Positions 15,906 to 24,474 of a DNA stretch of 44,158 nucleotides are shown here, piece by piece. The position numbers and the translations under genes were made by a program. The notes below the pieces were generated by a model that saw nothing but the letters and a program-made list of their open reading frames with translations, was not told the origin of the DNA and searched no databases. Position 1 is the first letter of the stretch, and each line of letters opens with the position of its first letter. Location: the NCBI GenBank assembly GCA_020724545.1, contig DYGR01000025.1, positions 1 through 44,158 of the forward strand, in the 5' to 3' direction. The stretch is from Candidatus Methanoperedens nitratireducens. Its GTDB lineage: Archaea; Halobacteriota; Methanosarcinia; Methanosarcinales; Methanoperedenaceae.

Positions 15906-17219
15906 TTATTTTAACTGATAAATAACCACATCCCTGTTTTCAAATATTTTCTCAAAATATTTTAGTTCCGTACTGCTATTGAATTTGTATCCCATGGTTG
16001 GTTTGATAAGCTTGTTAAAATATTCATCAGGGCTTTTAATAACGTCCTGGTTCTGCGCGTAAATGTCAGGGTTGGCAATCGGGAGCATAACCGGTATCAT
16101 TATATTGTTCATTCTTTGCCTTGATACATACACGATATTGGCTCCGTATTTCTCAGCAATGCTCTTTGCCGTATCCTCGGAATCGGTGGTGAAAAATCTG
16201 GAAACATCAACTATCTTCTCATGCGAATCGAATTTATCGTATAGTGAAGAAGATCTTCCTATAGTTTGTTTTATCTCCTCCGATGCATAGCTGATTACAG
16301 GTTCTTTATCCGCAGCCTTAATTTCAAGTTCATAATCCCACCATGTCAGAACCTTACCAGTTTCCCTGTTCCGTAAAAACTGTATAGCTTCATAGGTATC
16401 TTTTGAAACAGGATGTCCTGTAGTGCTGCTTATCGAATCAAGAAAATATGGATATACGTTTGAAGCCCCGAAAATACCCGGATTAAAGGTACCTGGATCA
16501 ATCCTGTACAACTCATATCCATCGTTTTTTCCAGATTCTTCCAGTAAGTTAGCTTTTTGTTTATTCAAGTAAAGATAATAGACACTGAGAGATACGAACA
16601 CAATAATTAGAATGAATAAAGTTGCTGCGAGAAATCTTGTCTTCTTCTCTCCTGCAGGTCTATTGAAAAAAGTAAGGATGCTTGGTATTCCGACGATCAA
16701 TGTGAAAAGTGTAAGAGATACTGCACCGAAAGCATAGTATCTGTAAGGTCTATCAAATATGGAGTATATAAATTCGCCTACAGGTATCGAATTTAAATAC
16801 ATAAACTCGCCAGAAATCAGAGACAGGCTCAGGTACAGGGAGAATACCATTAACAGAGCAATGTTTACCAGTGCTAATATTCTGTGGACATTGGCAGACT
16901 TTACAAAGTTAAAGAAAATCATCAGTGAAGAGATACCTATTGCCAACAGTATCCCTGATGATATGAAGCTTATATCCATTACATACCAGGGAAATATCTG
17001 CGGTTTTGCTAAAACCCTGAGCGCAGTTATTATCAACCATGCACCAAACACCAGATGCAGGACACTGAGAAATCCCCTGAATCCCATGCCTTTTATTTTG
17101 TCTACAAACCTTCCTTCATAAGACACCATATATATTTCCTCCTCTTTTTTATTTAAAATTGCAGTATTCGGGCACCAGCCCATCATCTTTCTTATAATTT
17201 CGGTGATGTTTATCATCAT
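15906..17219 (-). CDS. Membrane protein with STT3/AglB-like C-terminal domain
   Basis: A 437-residue protein. The first 25 residues ('INITEIIRKMMGWCPNT') resemble the N-terminus of the Methanosarcinales DUF1673 group. About five transmembrane helices follow (roughly 49-70, 82-105, 115-137, 163-185, 198-217), then a soluble domain (220-437). That domain contains 'VLTWWDYELEI' (WWDY at 293-296), close to the WWDYG acceptor-binding motif of oligosaccharyltransferases, then a 'TAKSIAEKYGANIVYVSR' segment like those after the motif in AglB. The 11-13-helix catalytic part of STT3 is missing, so it is unlikely to be a complete glycosyltransferase. It is translationally coupled to the HTH gene (ATGA overlap at 17216-17219). 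Confidence 0.65.
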   Translation of the reverse strand: MMINITEIIRKMMGWCPNTAILNKKEEEIYMVSYEGRFVDKIKGMGFRGFLSVLHLVFGAWLIITALRVLAKPQIFPWYVMDISFISSGILLAIGISSLMIFFNFVKSANVHRILALVNIALLMVFSLYLSLSLISGEFMYLNSIPVGEFIYSIFDRPYRYYAFGAVSLTLFTLIVGIPSILTFFNRPAGEKKTRFLAATLFILIIVFVSLSVYYLYLNKQKANLLEESGKNDGYELYRIDPGTFNPGIFGASNVYPYFLDSISSTTGHPVSKDTYEAIQFLRNRETGKVLTWWDYELEIKAADKEPVISYASEEIKQTIGRSSSLYDKFDSHEKIVDVSRFFTTDSEDTAKSIAEKYGANIVYVSRQRMNNIMIPVMLPIANPDIYAQNQDVIKSPDEYFNKLIKPTMGYKFNSSTELKYFEKIFENRDVVIYQLK

Positions 17220-17662
17220 GCTAATCCCCTCAACTTCTCAAACAACTCATCAGCCAGCTTCGTGGGATCATCAGTTTTCTCAAGCCTGAGCTTCATCTCG
17301 TCCGCGAAGTCCCATAATAATTCAATACACTGCGCGTATCTGGCGCATGCGCCGCAATTCCCTTCATGCTCGTACCACACCTGCACCCCGTGCTTTGCTG
17401 AAACGAAAATAATAGTGTTGACGTTGAACGGCACTGAGTGACCGAACAGGATGCCGCGCTCAGGTTTTACCTTTTCCACTTCTATCAGGTTTGCGCGCGC
17501 CATCTCAAGCAGTGTCTTTTCAATTCTCTCATCCATAGTGAGAATCGCCCTGGATACCGCCTGCTTGGATATGTTGAACGAGCGCGCAATGTTGATATTG
17601 GGAAGACCGCTGCGCCGCAGCCTCCAGAACTCAAACTGTCTGTCATTTAAAGGCAAGAACAT
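17216..17662 (-). CDS. HTH transcriptional regulator with Cys-rich C-terminal domain
   Basis: A 148-residue protein. Residues 1-45 form a sigma-70-region-4-like HTH: 'LNDRQFEFWRLRRSGLPNIN' then 'IARSFNISKQAVSRAILTMD'. The middle ('GHSVPFNVNTIIFVSAKHGV') looks like a small beta domain. Residues 103-112 (CGACARYAQC: Cys103, Cys106, Cys112) could bind a metal or sense redox state. It has its own TATA box and a dyad at the start site, so autoregulation is likely. Its target probably includes the coupled STT3-like gene. Confidence 0.7.
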   Translation of the reverse strand: MFLPLNDRQFEFWRLRRSGLPNINIARSFNISKQAVSRAILTMDERIEKTLLEMARANLIEVEKVKPERGILFGHSVPFNVNTIIFVSAKHGVQVWYEHEGNCGACARYAQCIELLWDFADEMKLRLEKTDDPTKLADELFEKLRGLA

Positions 17663-17664
17663 AA

Positions 17665-17697
17665 GTCAATATATGTGTGTTGACTACTTATAAATTT
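17665..17697 (-). promoter_or_regulatory. TATA box and dyad upstream of the HTH gene
   Basis: On the minus strand an AATTTATAA box (17689-17697) precedes the inverted repeat GTCAA-n10-TTGAC (17665-17684), which ends three bases before the ATG at 17662. The transcript is expected to be leaderless, with the dyad across the start site, as in autorepressed archaeal regulators. Confidence 0.5.
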
Positions 17698-17710
17698 TGG
17701 CCTATAAGGC

Positions 17711-20029
17711 TTATTCTGCTGGACCTGCCTTTGATTTTGTTTTCACCGCCATTATCAGGATGATCCCTGCTGCGAGGAGTATGATGCCAATCCAGGCAAA
17801 ATTGATAGCAGGTATTATTTTCAGTGTCATGGGTACTACTCCGCCGCCCATGCCCTGGAAGATGACGTACACATCACCTGCAAATAAAGATATAGACGGG
17901 TCAACCATCGGGAAGGTTCCGCTTCCACCTTTTCCTTCAAGATATTCGGCAATTCCGCTTCCGATCATCTTATTGTTCTGGTAGACTTCAAGCTGAACAC
18001 TCTGTACCTTATATTTGCCTGTTATATCAGACTCACCCACATCAGTGGCGCTCATTATCGGGAACTCAAAGCCAGACATTATCTCCCCAGATACAGTCAG
18101 CTCTGTATTCCTGGGTACGGTTATATTCCCCTGGAATATCACCCACATACTGCCTGAGCTATCAGTGAGTTCTACAAGGGTGCCGTGTCCTTCCAAGGAT
18201 CTTAGATTAGTAACTTTCCCGCTTATCTTTACTGTTTTTTCTCCGAACGATGAAGGGTTGGCAATCACCTGACCAATAGGGGTTCCAGAATAACCTGTCC
18301 CCTCAGTCAGGCTGCGGGTTGAAAAATCCACAACTCTTATACCATAGCCATCGCCTACATCCACTAACTCCCCTGTTGCTTCAAGCGGTATATTGATCCT
18401 CTCTATTTTGTGGTCTAAAGTGGAGCTTATAACCGCACCAAAGATTATTAGCACTACCGCTATATGCACCATTGCCAGGCCTATGCCCTTCACTCTCACC
18501 TTCTGGCTTGTGATGCGCAGGTATCCTGCAAGATTCTGATATATAGCGGATGCTGCGTATATCAGAGGTGGAAAAATGGAAAGCAAGGAGATACTGCCTA
18601 TCAGTTTATAGATAGGCGGCTCACTGATCCAGAAGGGACTGCTGTGATCAAGTACATAGAAGTTCTCTGTCCTTGGCAGCATGGATATTACTGAGATCGC
18701 TGCTACAATAAACAGGGTCTGCTTCTGCTTCTCTTTCTCGGATTCTTTATAATTTAAGCCGAACCCGATTGCAAGGAGCAGTATTATCGTAAAAGGGTAG
18801 CTCCATACGTTGAAGAAGTTCTTTGTATCCGAGGCCACGTTCACTTTCAGGTCCTGTGTGAGCTGGATAAAGACGGGGTATGTGATGCCCCAGAATGATA
18901 TGAAAGCCAGCACAACGAATAAAAGCAGGGTTACATAGAAGATATTTGTCTTGCTCCAGAATCCCGGATCTTCTGCTGTATCAGGCTCTTCAAAGTATCG
19001 TTTCATACCAAGGGCTATAGAGACAAGTGTTACAATCAGGGCTGCTATAAGCAGCAGCGTGCCTGTTGAAGCATCACCGAAGGCGTGGACTGAGTTAAAT
19101 AGACCGCTTCTGACAACTATAGCAGCATATATGACCAGAATAAAGGAGACCGCAGCAAGGATGGGCGCAGCTATTGAGAAGGTCTTTTTATTTTTCCTGT
19201 GCAGTGCTGCAGCATGGAGAAAGCCTGTGAGCGTAAGCCATGGTATAAGTGAAGCGGTCTCAACAGGGTCCCATGCCCAGAACCCGCCCCAGCCAAGTAC
19301 CACGTATGCCCAGACGCCGCCGACTGCAATTCCCATGCCGAGGAAAAGCCAGGTAAAGCGCGACCACTGCCTGCTCAACTCCTCCCAGCCGTCCTCTTTT
19401 GTGAGCAGGTAAACGATGGCTGCTGCAAAGGGAATGGTCATGGCTGCATAACCAATGAACATAAGGGGCGGATGGACTATCATCCAGAAGTTTATAAGCA
19501 GAGCGTTAAGACCGCTGCCATCAGAAGGCACAAAATTAGAAGACAGAGCACCGCTGGCGATCAGTTCAATAACATCCTGTCGTTCATATATTGATTTAAA
19601 GGGTGTTTGAATCAGGGTGAGCACTATAAAGTATATGCCTATAACCACAGTTATTATCTGCGTCCTCCTTGCAAGCGGTGTTGAATGCCTGGTAGTATAC
19701 GCAAGCCATGCTGCAGAGAGGAATATTATCCAAACCCACAGAAGATACGTGCCTGGCTGGCCTGCCCATGTTCCTGATATTTTATAAATTAGAGGCAGAT
19801 CACTGCTTGAGTACTGCCATACGTACTCATAGGTGAAGTCACCTACCACGAAGTAGTAGGTGATGAGCAGATAGGCAAAGGTCAGAAACCCTGCTGTTAA
19901 AAATATCATAGGGGAGATGAGCCTTGTTAAAAGGCTGCTGTTTTTCAGTTCTTTCAATAACAGTCCTGCAAGCGCGACTGCGCTTACCAGTAGACTGATG
20001 TAGAGTATTGCGTTTCCAAAAGTTACCAT
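17711..20029 (-). CDS. ccmF: CcmF-type cytochrome c heme lyase
   Basis: A 772-residue polytopic membrane protein of the CcmF/NrfE/CcsA heme-handling superfamily. It attaches heme to apocytochrome c at the outer face of the membrane. 'SGTWAGQPGTYLLWVW' (85-100) and the tryptophan-rich heme-binding motif 'WGGFWAWDPVETASLIPWL' (247-265) are intact, and His residues flank them in the helices. It is longer than usual (about 650). The extra length is in the C-terminal extracellular loop, with an OB-fold-like stretch 'VKISGKVTNLRSLEGHGTLV' and 'MWVIFQGNITVPRN' that recalls CcmE but lacks CcmE's heme-binding His or Cys motif. A final transmembrane helix closes the chain. It is the last gene of a five-gene redox cluster, one base after the thioredoxin-like gene. 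Confidence 0.92.
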   Translation of the reverse strand: MVTFGNAILYISLLVSAVALAGLLLKELKNSSLLTRLISPMIFLTAGFLTFAYLLITYYFVVGDFTYEYVWQYSSSDLPLIYKISGTWAGQPGTYLLWVWIIFLSAAWLAYTTRHSTPLARRTQIITVVIGIYFIVLTLIQTPFKSIYERQDVIELIASGALSSNFVPSDGSGLNALLINFWMIVHPPLMFIGYAAMTIPFAAAIVYLLTKEDGWEELSRQWSRFTWLFLGMGIAVGGVWAYVVLGWGGFWAWDPVETASLIPWLTLTGFLHAAALHRKNKKTFSIAAPILAAVSFILVIYAAIVVRSGLFNSVHAFGDASTGTLLLIAALIVTLVSIALGMKRYFEEPDTAEDPGFWSKTNIFYVTLLLFVVLAFISFWGITYPVFIQLTQDLKVNVASDTKNFFNVWSYPFTIILLLAIGFGLNYKESEKEKQKQTLFIVAAISVISMLPRTENFYVLDHSSPFWISEPPIYKLIGSISLLSIFPPLIYAASAIYQNLAGYLRITSQKVRVKGIGLAMVHIAVVLIIFGAVISSTLDHKIERINIPLEATGELVDVGDGYGIRVVDFSTRSLTEGTGYSGTPIGQVIANPSSFGEKTVKISGKVTNLRSLEGHGTLVELTDSSGSMWVIFQGNITVPRNTELTVSGEIMSGFEFPIMSATDVGESDITGKYKVQSVQLEVYQNNKMIGSGIAEYLEGKGGSGTFPMVDPSISLFAGDVYVIFQGMGGGVVPMTLKIIPAINFAWIGIILLAAGIILIMAVKTKSKAGPAE

Positions 20030-20030
20030 A

Positions 20031-20771
20031 TTACCTGCTCCTTACCTGGTCTCTTACCCTTGTCACTATGGGAAGGAAATAATTTGCATCCACAGCGCCC
20101 GGTATTCTCTCAAGCACATTATCATTTCCATCAAGGAAGAGCACATAAGGAGGGTAGTTAACGCCGTATTTGCGTGCCACATCCCTGTCAATATCAAGAT
20201 CCATAGCCACAAGGACATAATCCTCTTCCAGTATCTTCTTCACATCGGGATCCCCAAGCGTATTTGCCTGGAACCCCGCGCAGTACTGGCACCATATCGC
20301 CCAGAAATACACTGCGATAGGCTTGTTTTCCTGGGATATGATATATTTTCCGTTCTCCTGTTTTACCTGTAGATTATAGGCTTGATCATCACTGATCTTT
20401 AGCTTTGCTTTTTCTTTATTCTCATCAAGCATAATCTCAGCTGATTTTTCCTCAGTAAAGATACGAATTGTTCTATCCTCATCGGTTTTGATGATCTTTG
20501 CATTCTCTACCCAACTGGTATCGAGATCCTCCTTGAGGTACATTATGAGTTCATCGCTATCTTCTCCAGGAACATTATCCCAGATAAACAAATCCTTCTC
20601 CTGGGCTAACTGGAATCCTTTATCAAGAGAACGATGCCATTTTATGTCCCCGAGATAGCTATAGTTTGCATCGCTCAGCCTGAAATCCGAGAGAGAGATA
20701 TTGTAAGAACTGTATGCGAATGATATGATTAAAATAAATACAAATATTGACATCATTTTCTTGGTTTTCAT
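20031..20771 (-). CDS. Membrane-anchored thioredoxin-like protein (TlpA/CcmG type)
   Basis: A 246-residue exported protein. An N-terminal helix (about 7-22) anchors it outside the membrane. The C-terminal half (about 145-246) is a thioredoxin fold with 'VYFWAIWCQYCAGFQANT' (CQYC at 161-164) and the cis-Pro region 'YGVNYPPYVLFLDG'. The middle region (about 44-130) has 'SLDKGFQLAQEKDLFIWDN', which resembles a second, Cys-free thioredoxin-like domain. CcmG/TlpA-type proteins reduce apocytochrome CxxCH cysteines before heme attachment. Adjacency to ccmF (one base gap) supports that role. Confidence 0.85.
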   Translation of the reverse strand: MKTKKMMSIFVFILIISFAYSSYNISLSDFRLSDANYSYLGDIKWHRSLDKGFQLAQEKDLFIWDNVPGEDSDELIMYLKEDLDTSWVENAKIIKTDEDRTIRIFTEEKSAEIMLDENKEKAKLKISDDQAYNLQVKQENGKYIISQENKPIAVYFWAIWCQYCAGFQANTLGDPDVKKILEEDYVLVAMDLDIDRDVARKYGVNYPPYVLFLDGNDNVLERIPGAVDANYFLPIVTRVRDQVRSR

Positions 20772-20854
20772 AAATTATTCCTGACCTATCTTGTGTTTTT
20801 GCTTCTCCTGGTTTTTAATCTACTCCGTACTTATATACTTTATTAAATGTTGAA

Positions 20855-22273
20855 TCATATTATAGGCAGCGTTAATATCTTCATTCCTATGAGCAAATAA
20901 ACAGTCGCAATACTACCCACAACGAGCATACCCTGTTGCAGTTCTTTTTTACCGTATGAAATCCTTCTACTGATTATATACCCGGCCCATACAGTAAATA
21001 GAAAACCCGCAGATAACAGTATAATCTGCAGTTGATTTATGGTCTCAAAATTTATTGCAAATTCCCATACTCTTCCGAAGAATCCCCCTATAGTCTCTGC
21101 TATAAAGAACAATCCTTTAAGCAACCTGAACGTGTTCTCGGCTAAATAGACAGACAGGCTCAATGGGATGAACGCGTAGGAGAGGTCTGTGAACTTCTGC
21201 TTTGTGTTTTTACCAGATAAAGCTGCCCTGGTAGAGAGGTACATAAGACCCACAGCGCCCAGTGTTATCAGTGCAAATATGATAATTGCCCACATGTTTC
21301 TCCAGTAATTCACGAAAAAGCTATAGTATGTCACTGTATCAAACGGTGCAGTCGACCTGACAAAATCTATAATCACATTCCTGAATTGAAGCCGCTCCAT
21401 TCCCAGGACAAAGAGGAAGATGATAATTATCCCATGGACCAGGTATGCTTCATCAGGATATGTTCTCCTGGATTTTACTATATCAGCACCAGGGAGCCTT
21501 GGACTTATGCGGATATTGTCCTTTGAACAGGATTTAACACATTCCATGCACATGATGCAGTGGTTATTTCTCTCCATTGTCTGGGGAAATTCATTCACAG
21601 GACAGGCCTTCCCTGCTCTGTTGCCGATAACGCATTCTTTTACAGGATGGTCATGGCAGGTCTTCTTTGATTTGCATCGAAGCTCAATCGCTGAGAGCAT
21701 GGAGAATACCCCGATCACAAGCCCGATAGGACAGATATACCGACAAAAACTTCGCTTCTCATAGACCGCCCCCATCACAACTGCAAGCCCGGTGAAGAAT
21801 AGAAGCAGGTATGCAGTATTCGGCGGGTTTCTTGTGAACATGAAAAGATGGCGCTCAGCCGCGAAGATGAACAGGAAGAATATAACTGCAATCCAGAGGT
21901 TGCGGTACTTCTCAGGATATTTCTTTTTAAGGCTGAAAACAGACTGTGTCCAGTCGCCCACTGCGCCTATAGGGCATGCAAAGCACCACAGCCTGCCAAA
22001 AATGATAAGGGTAAAAACAAGGAGAGGATGCCAGATATCCCATATCATCGTGGTTGCAAAAGGTATCCCACCCTGGAAACGCAGATCTGGTTCACTTATT
22101 AGACCGAAATAAATAATGATCGACAGGACAATGAAAAAAATCACGTTGATGGCTGGCCTGAAAAACCTGTTCCTGACCAGGTCTTTGAAGAAATATACAT
22201 CGAGCAGGTCGGATTTTTCAGTTTCGGTATATTCTTTCCGTACCTGCGATGAGAGTACAGACTTGGAGGGCAT
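20855..22273 (-). CDS. NapH/NosR-like membrane iron-sulfur protein
   Basis: A 472-residue protein with about eight transmembrane helices. It carries two cytoplasmic-type CxxxCP motifs of the NapH/NosR/RdxA family ('WCFACPIGAVGDW', Cys97/100; 'CRYICPIGLVIGVF', Cys177/181). A ferredoxin segment 'CIMCMECVKSCSKDNIRI' follows (Cys239, 242, 245, 249), and further cysteines at 200-224 could complete a second 4Fe-4S cluster. Such proteins pass electrons from the quinone or cytoplasmic pool across the membrane. Here the likely acceptor is the extracytoplasmic thioredoxin/CcmF system. The C-terminal four helices are not part of standard NapH. Confidence 0.82.
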   Translation of the reverse strand: MPSKSVLSSQVRKEYTETEKSDLLDVYFFKDLVRNRFFRPAINVIFFIVLSIIIYFGLISEPDLRFQGGIPFATTMIWDIWHPLLVFTLIIFGRLWCFACPIGAVGDWTQSVFSLKKKYPEKYRNLWIAVIFFLFIFAAERHLFMFTRNPPNTAYLLLFFTGLAVVMGAVYEKRSFCRYICPIGLVIGVFSMLSAIELRCKSKKTCHDHPVKECVIGNRAGKACPVNEFPQTMERNNHCIMCMECVKSCSKDNIRISPRLPGADIVKSRRTYPDEAYLVHGIIIIFLFVLGMERLQFRNVIIDFVRSTAPFDTVTYYSFFVNYWRNMWAIIIFALITLGAVGLMYLSTRAALSGKNTKQKFTDLSYAFIPLSLSVYLAENTFRLLKGLFFIAETIGGFFGRVWEFAINFETINQLQIILLSAGFLFTVWAGYIISRRISYGKKELQQGMLVVGSIATVYLLIGMKILTLPII

Positions 22274-22292
22274 TAATAAAAGACCTTAGATC

Positions 22293-23576
22293 TCAATCGA
22301 TATCAATCTCGTAATTTTTGGTTGCTTCTGAGATAACGTTATCCAGACTGGATGTCATCTTTATAATTAAGGTATTGTTCTCTTTCTGCACCTCGTATGA
22401 TTTAAAACCGCGATTTGCGCTTGAGTCTCTCAGTTCGTTATACTTTGTCAATGGTACTGATCCATTGTCCTTGATACGGAACGCAATCTCTCCTGTTACA
22501 TCATCTCCAGTTTTTACAAGACCAAAATAACTCATATCTGCAAAGGCAGGTGCATCAGTACTTATCCTGGCAAACCCGGCGTTCTCATCATCGACTTTCT
22601 CAAGGACGGATTTAAAGGAGTCATAGGCACTTGCATTAGCTGAAGAATCTTTGAAAAGTGCCAGTACACTACTCGTCTTATCTTTAGTATCAAATATGTA
22701 CGGTCTTGTATACAGGATATTATCGACATTCTCCCCGGCGTTTGACCGCACGTTTGCACTGGTTTTTCCAATATCATGCAGTTCTACCCATGATCCGTCT
22801 GAATATTCTGAATTTAACATCCCTATAACAGGCGATCCGTAAAAATTCGTATCATGCATGAATTTTTGCTCTATGCCGGTTCCCTGTCTTAGATTGGCAA
22901 AATATACCCATGTGATCCCTGGCGGGATGAGTTTTAGGCCATCGCTCAGGGATTTGAAATTATCAGGCAAAGAGAGAGCTGACAGGTCAACCGGTTGAGT
23001 CAATGGAATCTGCCCTGCTGTACTCGTACTCAGTTTTAATATTCCCGATGGGAAGTTACTCTGGGATTTTATGGCTATTCCAATGCAGACATCGCAGGTT
23101 GCGGCATGGCCATCATACATACCTCTATCGTTAATGAAACAATCTCTTAAGAACCGATGAGGTCTACCATCAGATGCTTCGCTGCCATGCTGTTCGCATC
23201 CGCAGTAACAGGGCATCTGCTCAAGTATCTCTGGATATTCGGTTGCATATTTATATGCTTTCAGGGTCATGGCATTTGTATAAACGTAATCCGGAAGTTT
23301 ATCAGCTTTCCTTGGCGAAAGTATCGGGGTATAATCATCTGTTACAGGCGGTGTATTTGTTCCCGATCCTCCTCTTTTGCCATATTCTGCCTCAATCTGC
23401 GCCCTGAACTCTTTAAGCGTTTTCTGAGCTTTGCCGTTATCACTGGCTGGATCCTTGGAAAGAACAGCATAAGCTATCCCGGCAAGTAATATTAAAGCTA
23501 CTACCACTATGATCAATGTACTATTCCCTTTCTTTTTTGAAACTTTCAAGTTCTTTGCCTTACGTTCCGGTTTCAT
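22293..23576 (-). CDS. Exported PCYCGC-motif protein
   Basis: A 427-residue protein with an N-terminal membrane anchor (about 19-40) after a Lys-rich start. The 'MPCYCGCEQHG' motif (residues 121-131) defines the PCYCGC family, small secreted proteins of unknown, possibly metal- or heme-related, function. Cys146 and 'CDVC' (161-164) complete a set of six cysteines within 45 residues. The rest (about 190-427) is a soluble domain repeated in character ('TWVYFANLRQGTGIEQKFMH', 'DDVTGEIAFRIKDNG') and is not assigned. Position between two thioredoxin-like genes, ccmF and a membrane Fe-S protein suggests a cysteine-redox or metal-delivery role. Confidence 0.75.
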   Translation of the reverse strand: MKPERKAKNLKVSKKKGNSTLIIVVVALILLAGIAYAVLSKDPASDNGKAQKTLKEFRAQIEAEYGKRGGSGTNTPPVTDDYTPILSPRKADKLPDYVYTNAMTLKAYKYATEYPEILEQMPCYCGCEQHGSEASDGRPHRFLRDCFINDRGMYDGHAATCDVCIGIAIKSQSNFPSGILKLSTSTAGQIPLTQPVDLSALSLPDNFKSLSDGLKLIPPGITWVYFANLRQGTGIEQKFMHDTNFYGSPVIGMLNSEYSDGSWVELHDIGKTSANVRSNAGENVDNILYTRPYIFDTKDKTSSVLALFKDSSANASAYDSFKSVLEKVDDENAGFARISTDAPAFADMSYFGLVKTGDDVTGEIAFRIKDNGSVPLTKYNELRDSSANRGFKSYEVQKENNTLIIKMTSSLDNVISEATKNYEIDID

Positions 23577-23591
23577 CTTCCTGGCCTCCTT

Positions 23592-24029
23592 TTATCTTGC
23601 GATCTCATTTATTATGTTGAGAAATATCTCTGTTTCCCTGTAGCCTGGCACCCTTTTTATCTCTGTGCCGTTCGGGTCAAGAAATATCCCCGTGGGTGTG
23701 CCGCGTACCATGAAATTTTTGACTTCATTCATTTGAGTGTCGGTATCTATTGAGACCAATATGAAGTCTTTATTTAATCTATCGATAACGCTCTGGTTTG
23801 TGAAGGTTTCCTCTTCAAATTTCTTGCACCAGTAGCAATATTCCGACCTTATATATACGAACATCGGCTTATCCTGTACCTTTGCGTCTTCAAGTGCAGG
23901 TCCGAGAGTAGTATAGAATTCTAACCCTTTTAATGTAATCTTACCCGGGTCCGTGTCGTTTGATTGGGAGGACAAGCAACCCAGGACAAGCACGGAGAGG
24001 GCAAGTGATATAAATATCCATTTCTTCAA
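23592..24029 (-). CDS. Thioredoxin-fold lipoprotein
   Basis: A 145-residue exported protein. A signal peptide with a lipobox ('LSVLVLGCLSSQ', Cys18) indicates membrane anchoring. The thioredoxin fold carries 'FVYIRSEYCYWCKKFEEETF' (CYWC at 65-68), with 'VRGTPTGIFLDPNG' as the cis-Pro loop. It is the first gene of the cluster that runs to ccmF and is 15 bases before the PCYCGC gene. Likely roles are disulfide reduction on apocytochromes or on the PCYCGC protein. It is a different subfamily from the larger thioredoxin-like protein in the same cluster. Confidence 0.85.
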   Translation of the reverse strand: MKKWIFISLALSVLVLGCLSSQSNDTDPGKITLKGLEFYTTLGPALEDAKVQDKPMFVYIRSEYCYWCKKFEEETFTNQSVIDRLNKDFILVSIDTDTQMNEVKNFMVRGTPTGIFLDPNGTEIKRVPGYRETEIFLNIINEIAR

Positions 24030-24103
24030 GTCTATCTAACTTTACAATACATGTAAAGCGATATAAGGGTTGTGGTTTGAAATTTGAGAAATGACCCGGG
24101 GGG

Positions 24104-24337
24104 TTAATTACCCCTCCTTATCCTGGCAACAGCAAGCCTTATGTCTTCTTCCTTAACTGTAGTCCTGCCTGCGTGTTTTGCCAGGGTTATGGCCTCACGG
24201 GATACCTCAAGTCCATAGTCCTCAAGGACTTTAGCCAGCTCAATGCCTGCCCCTTCGCTGACCCTGTCAGCTCCTGCCTTTCTAATAACGCGCTCAACCG
24301 GTGCCAGCGGCAATATTGGTGGTATTTGTTGTGTCAT
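24104..24337 (-). CDS. Archaeal histone
   Basis: A 77-residue histone-fold protein that wraps DNA as dimers and hypernucleosome-like polymers. 'LPLAPVERVIRKAGADRVSE', 'GAGIELAKVLEDYGLEV' and 'HAGRTTVKEEDIRLAVARI' give the three helices and the loop Arg-Thr residues of HMf-type histones. It has eight or so extra N-terminal residues (TQQIPPIL) compared with HMfB. A strong AGGAGGT ribosome-binding site lies upstream of the ATG. Confidence 0.96.
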   Translation of the reverse strand: MTQQIPPILPLAPVERVIRKAGADRVSEGAGIELAKVLEDYGLEVSREAITLAKHAGRTTVKEEDIRLAVARIRRGN

Positions 24338-24390
24338 TTATTTTTACCTCCTAATTAAAATCTGTGATTGTTTTAATAACAAAATAAAAG

Positions 24391-24398
24391 TATATATA
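24391..24398 (-). promoter_or_regulatory. TATA box of the histone gene
   Basis: A TATATATA element about 54 bases upstream of the ATG predicts a leader of roughly 28 bases carrying the AGGAGGT ribosome-binding site, consistent with strong expression. Confidence 0.6.
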
Positions 24399-24474
24399 GT
24401 TTATTCAATCTGAAAAACTATTATAAATCAAAAAAGACCATTTCATCACGATATAGACTCTAGCAAATTAATTC

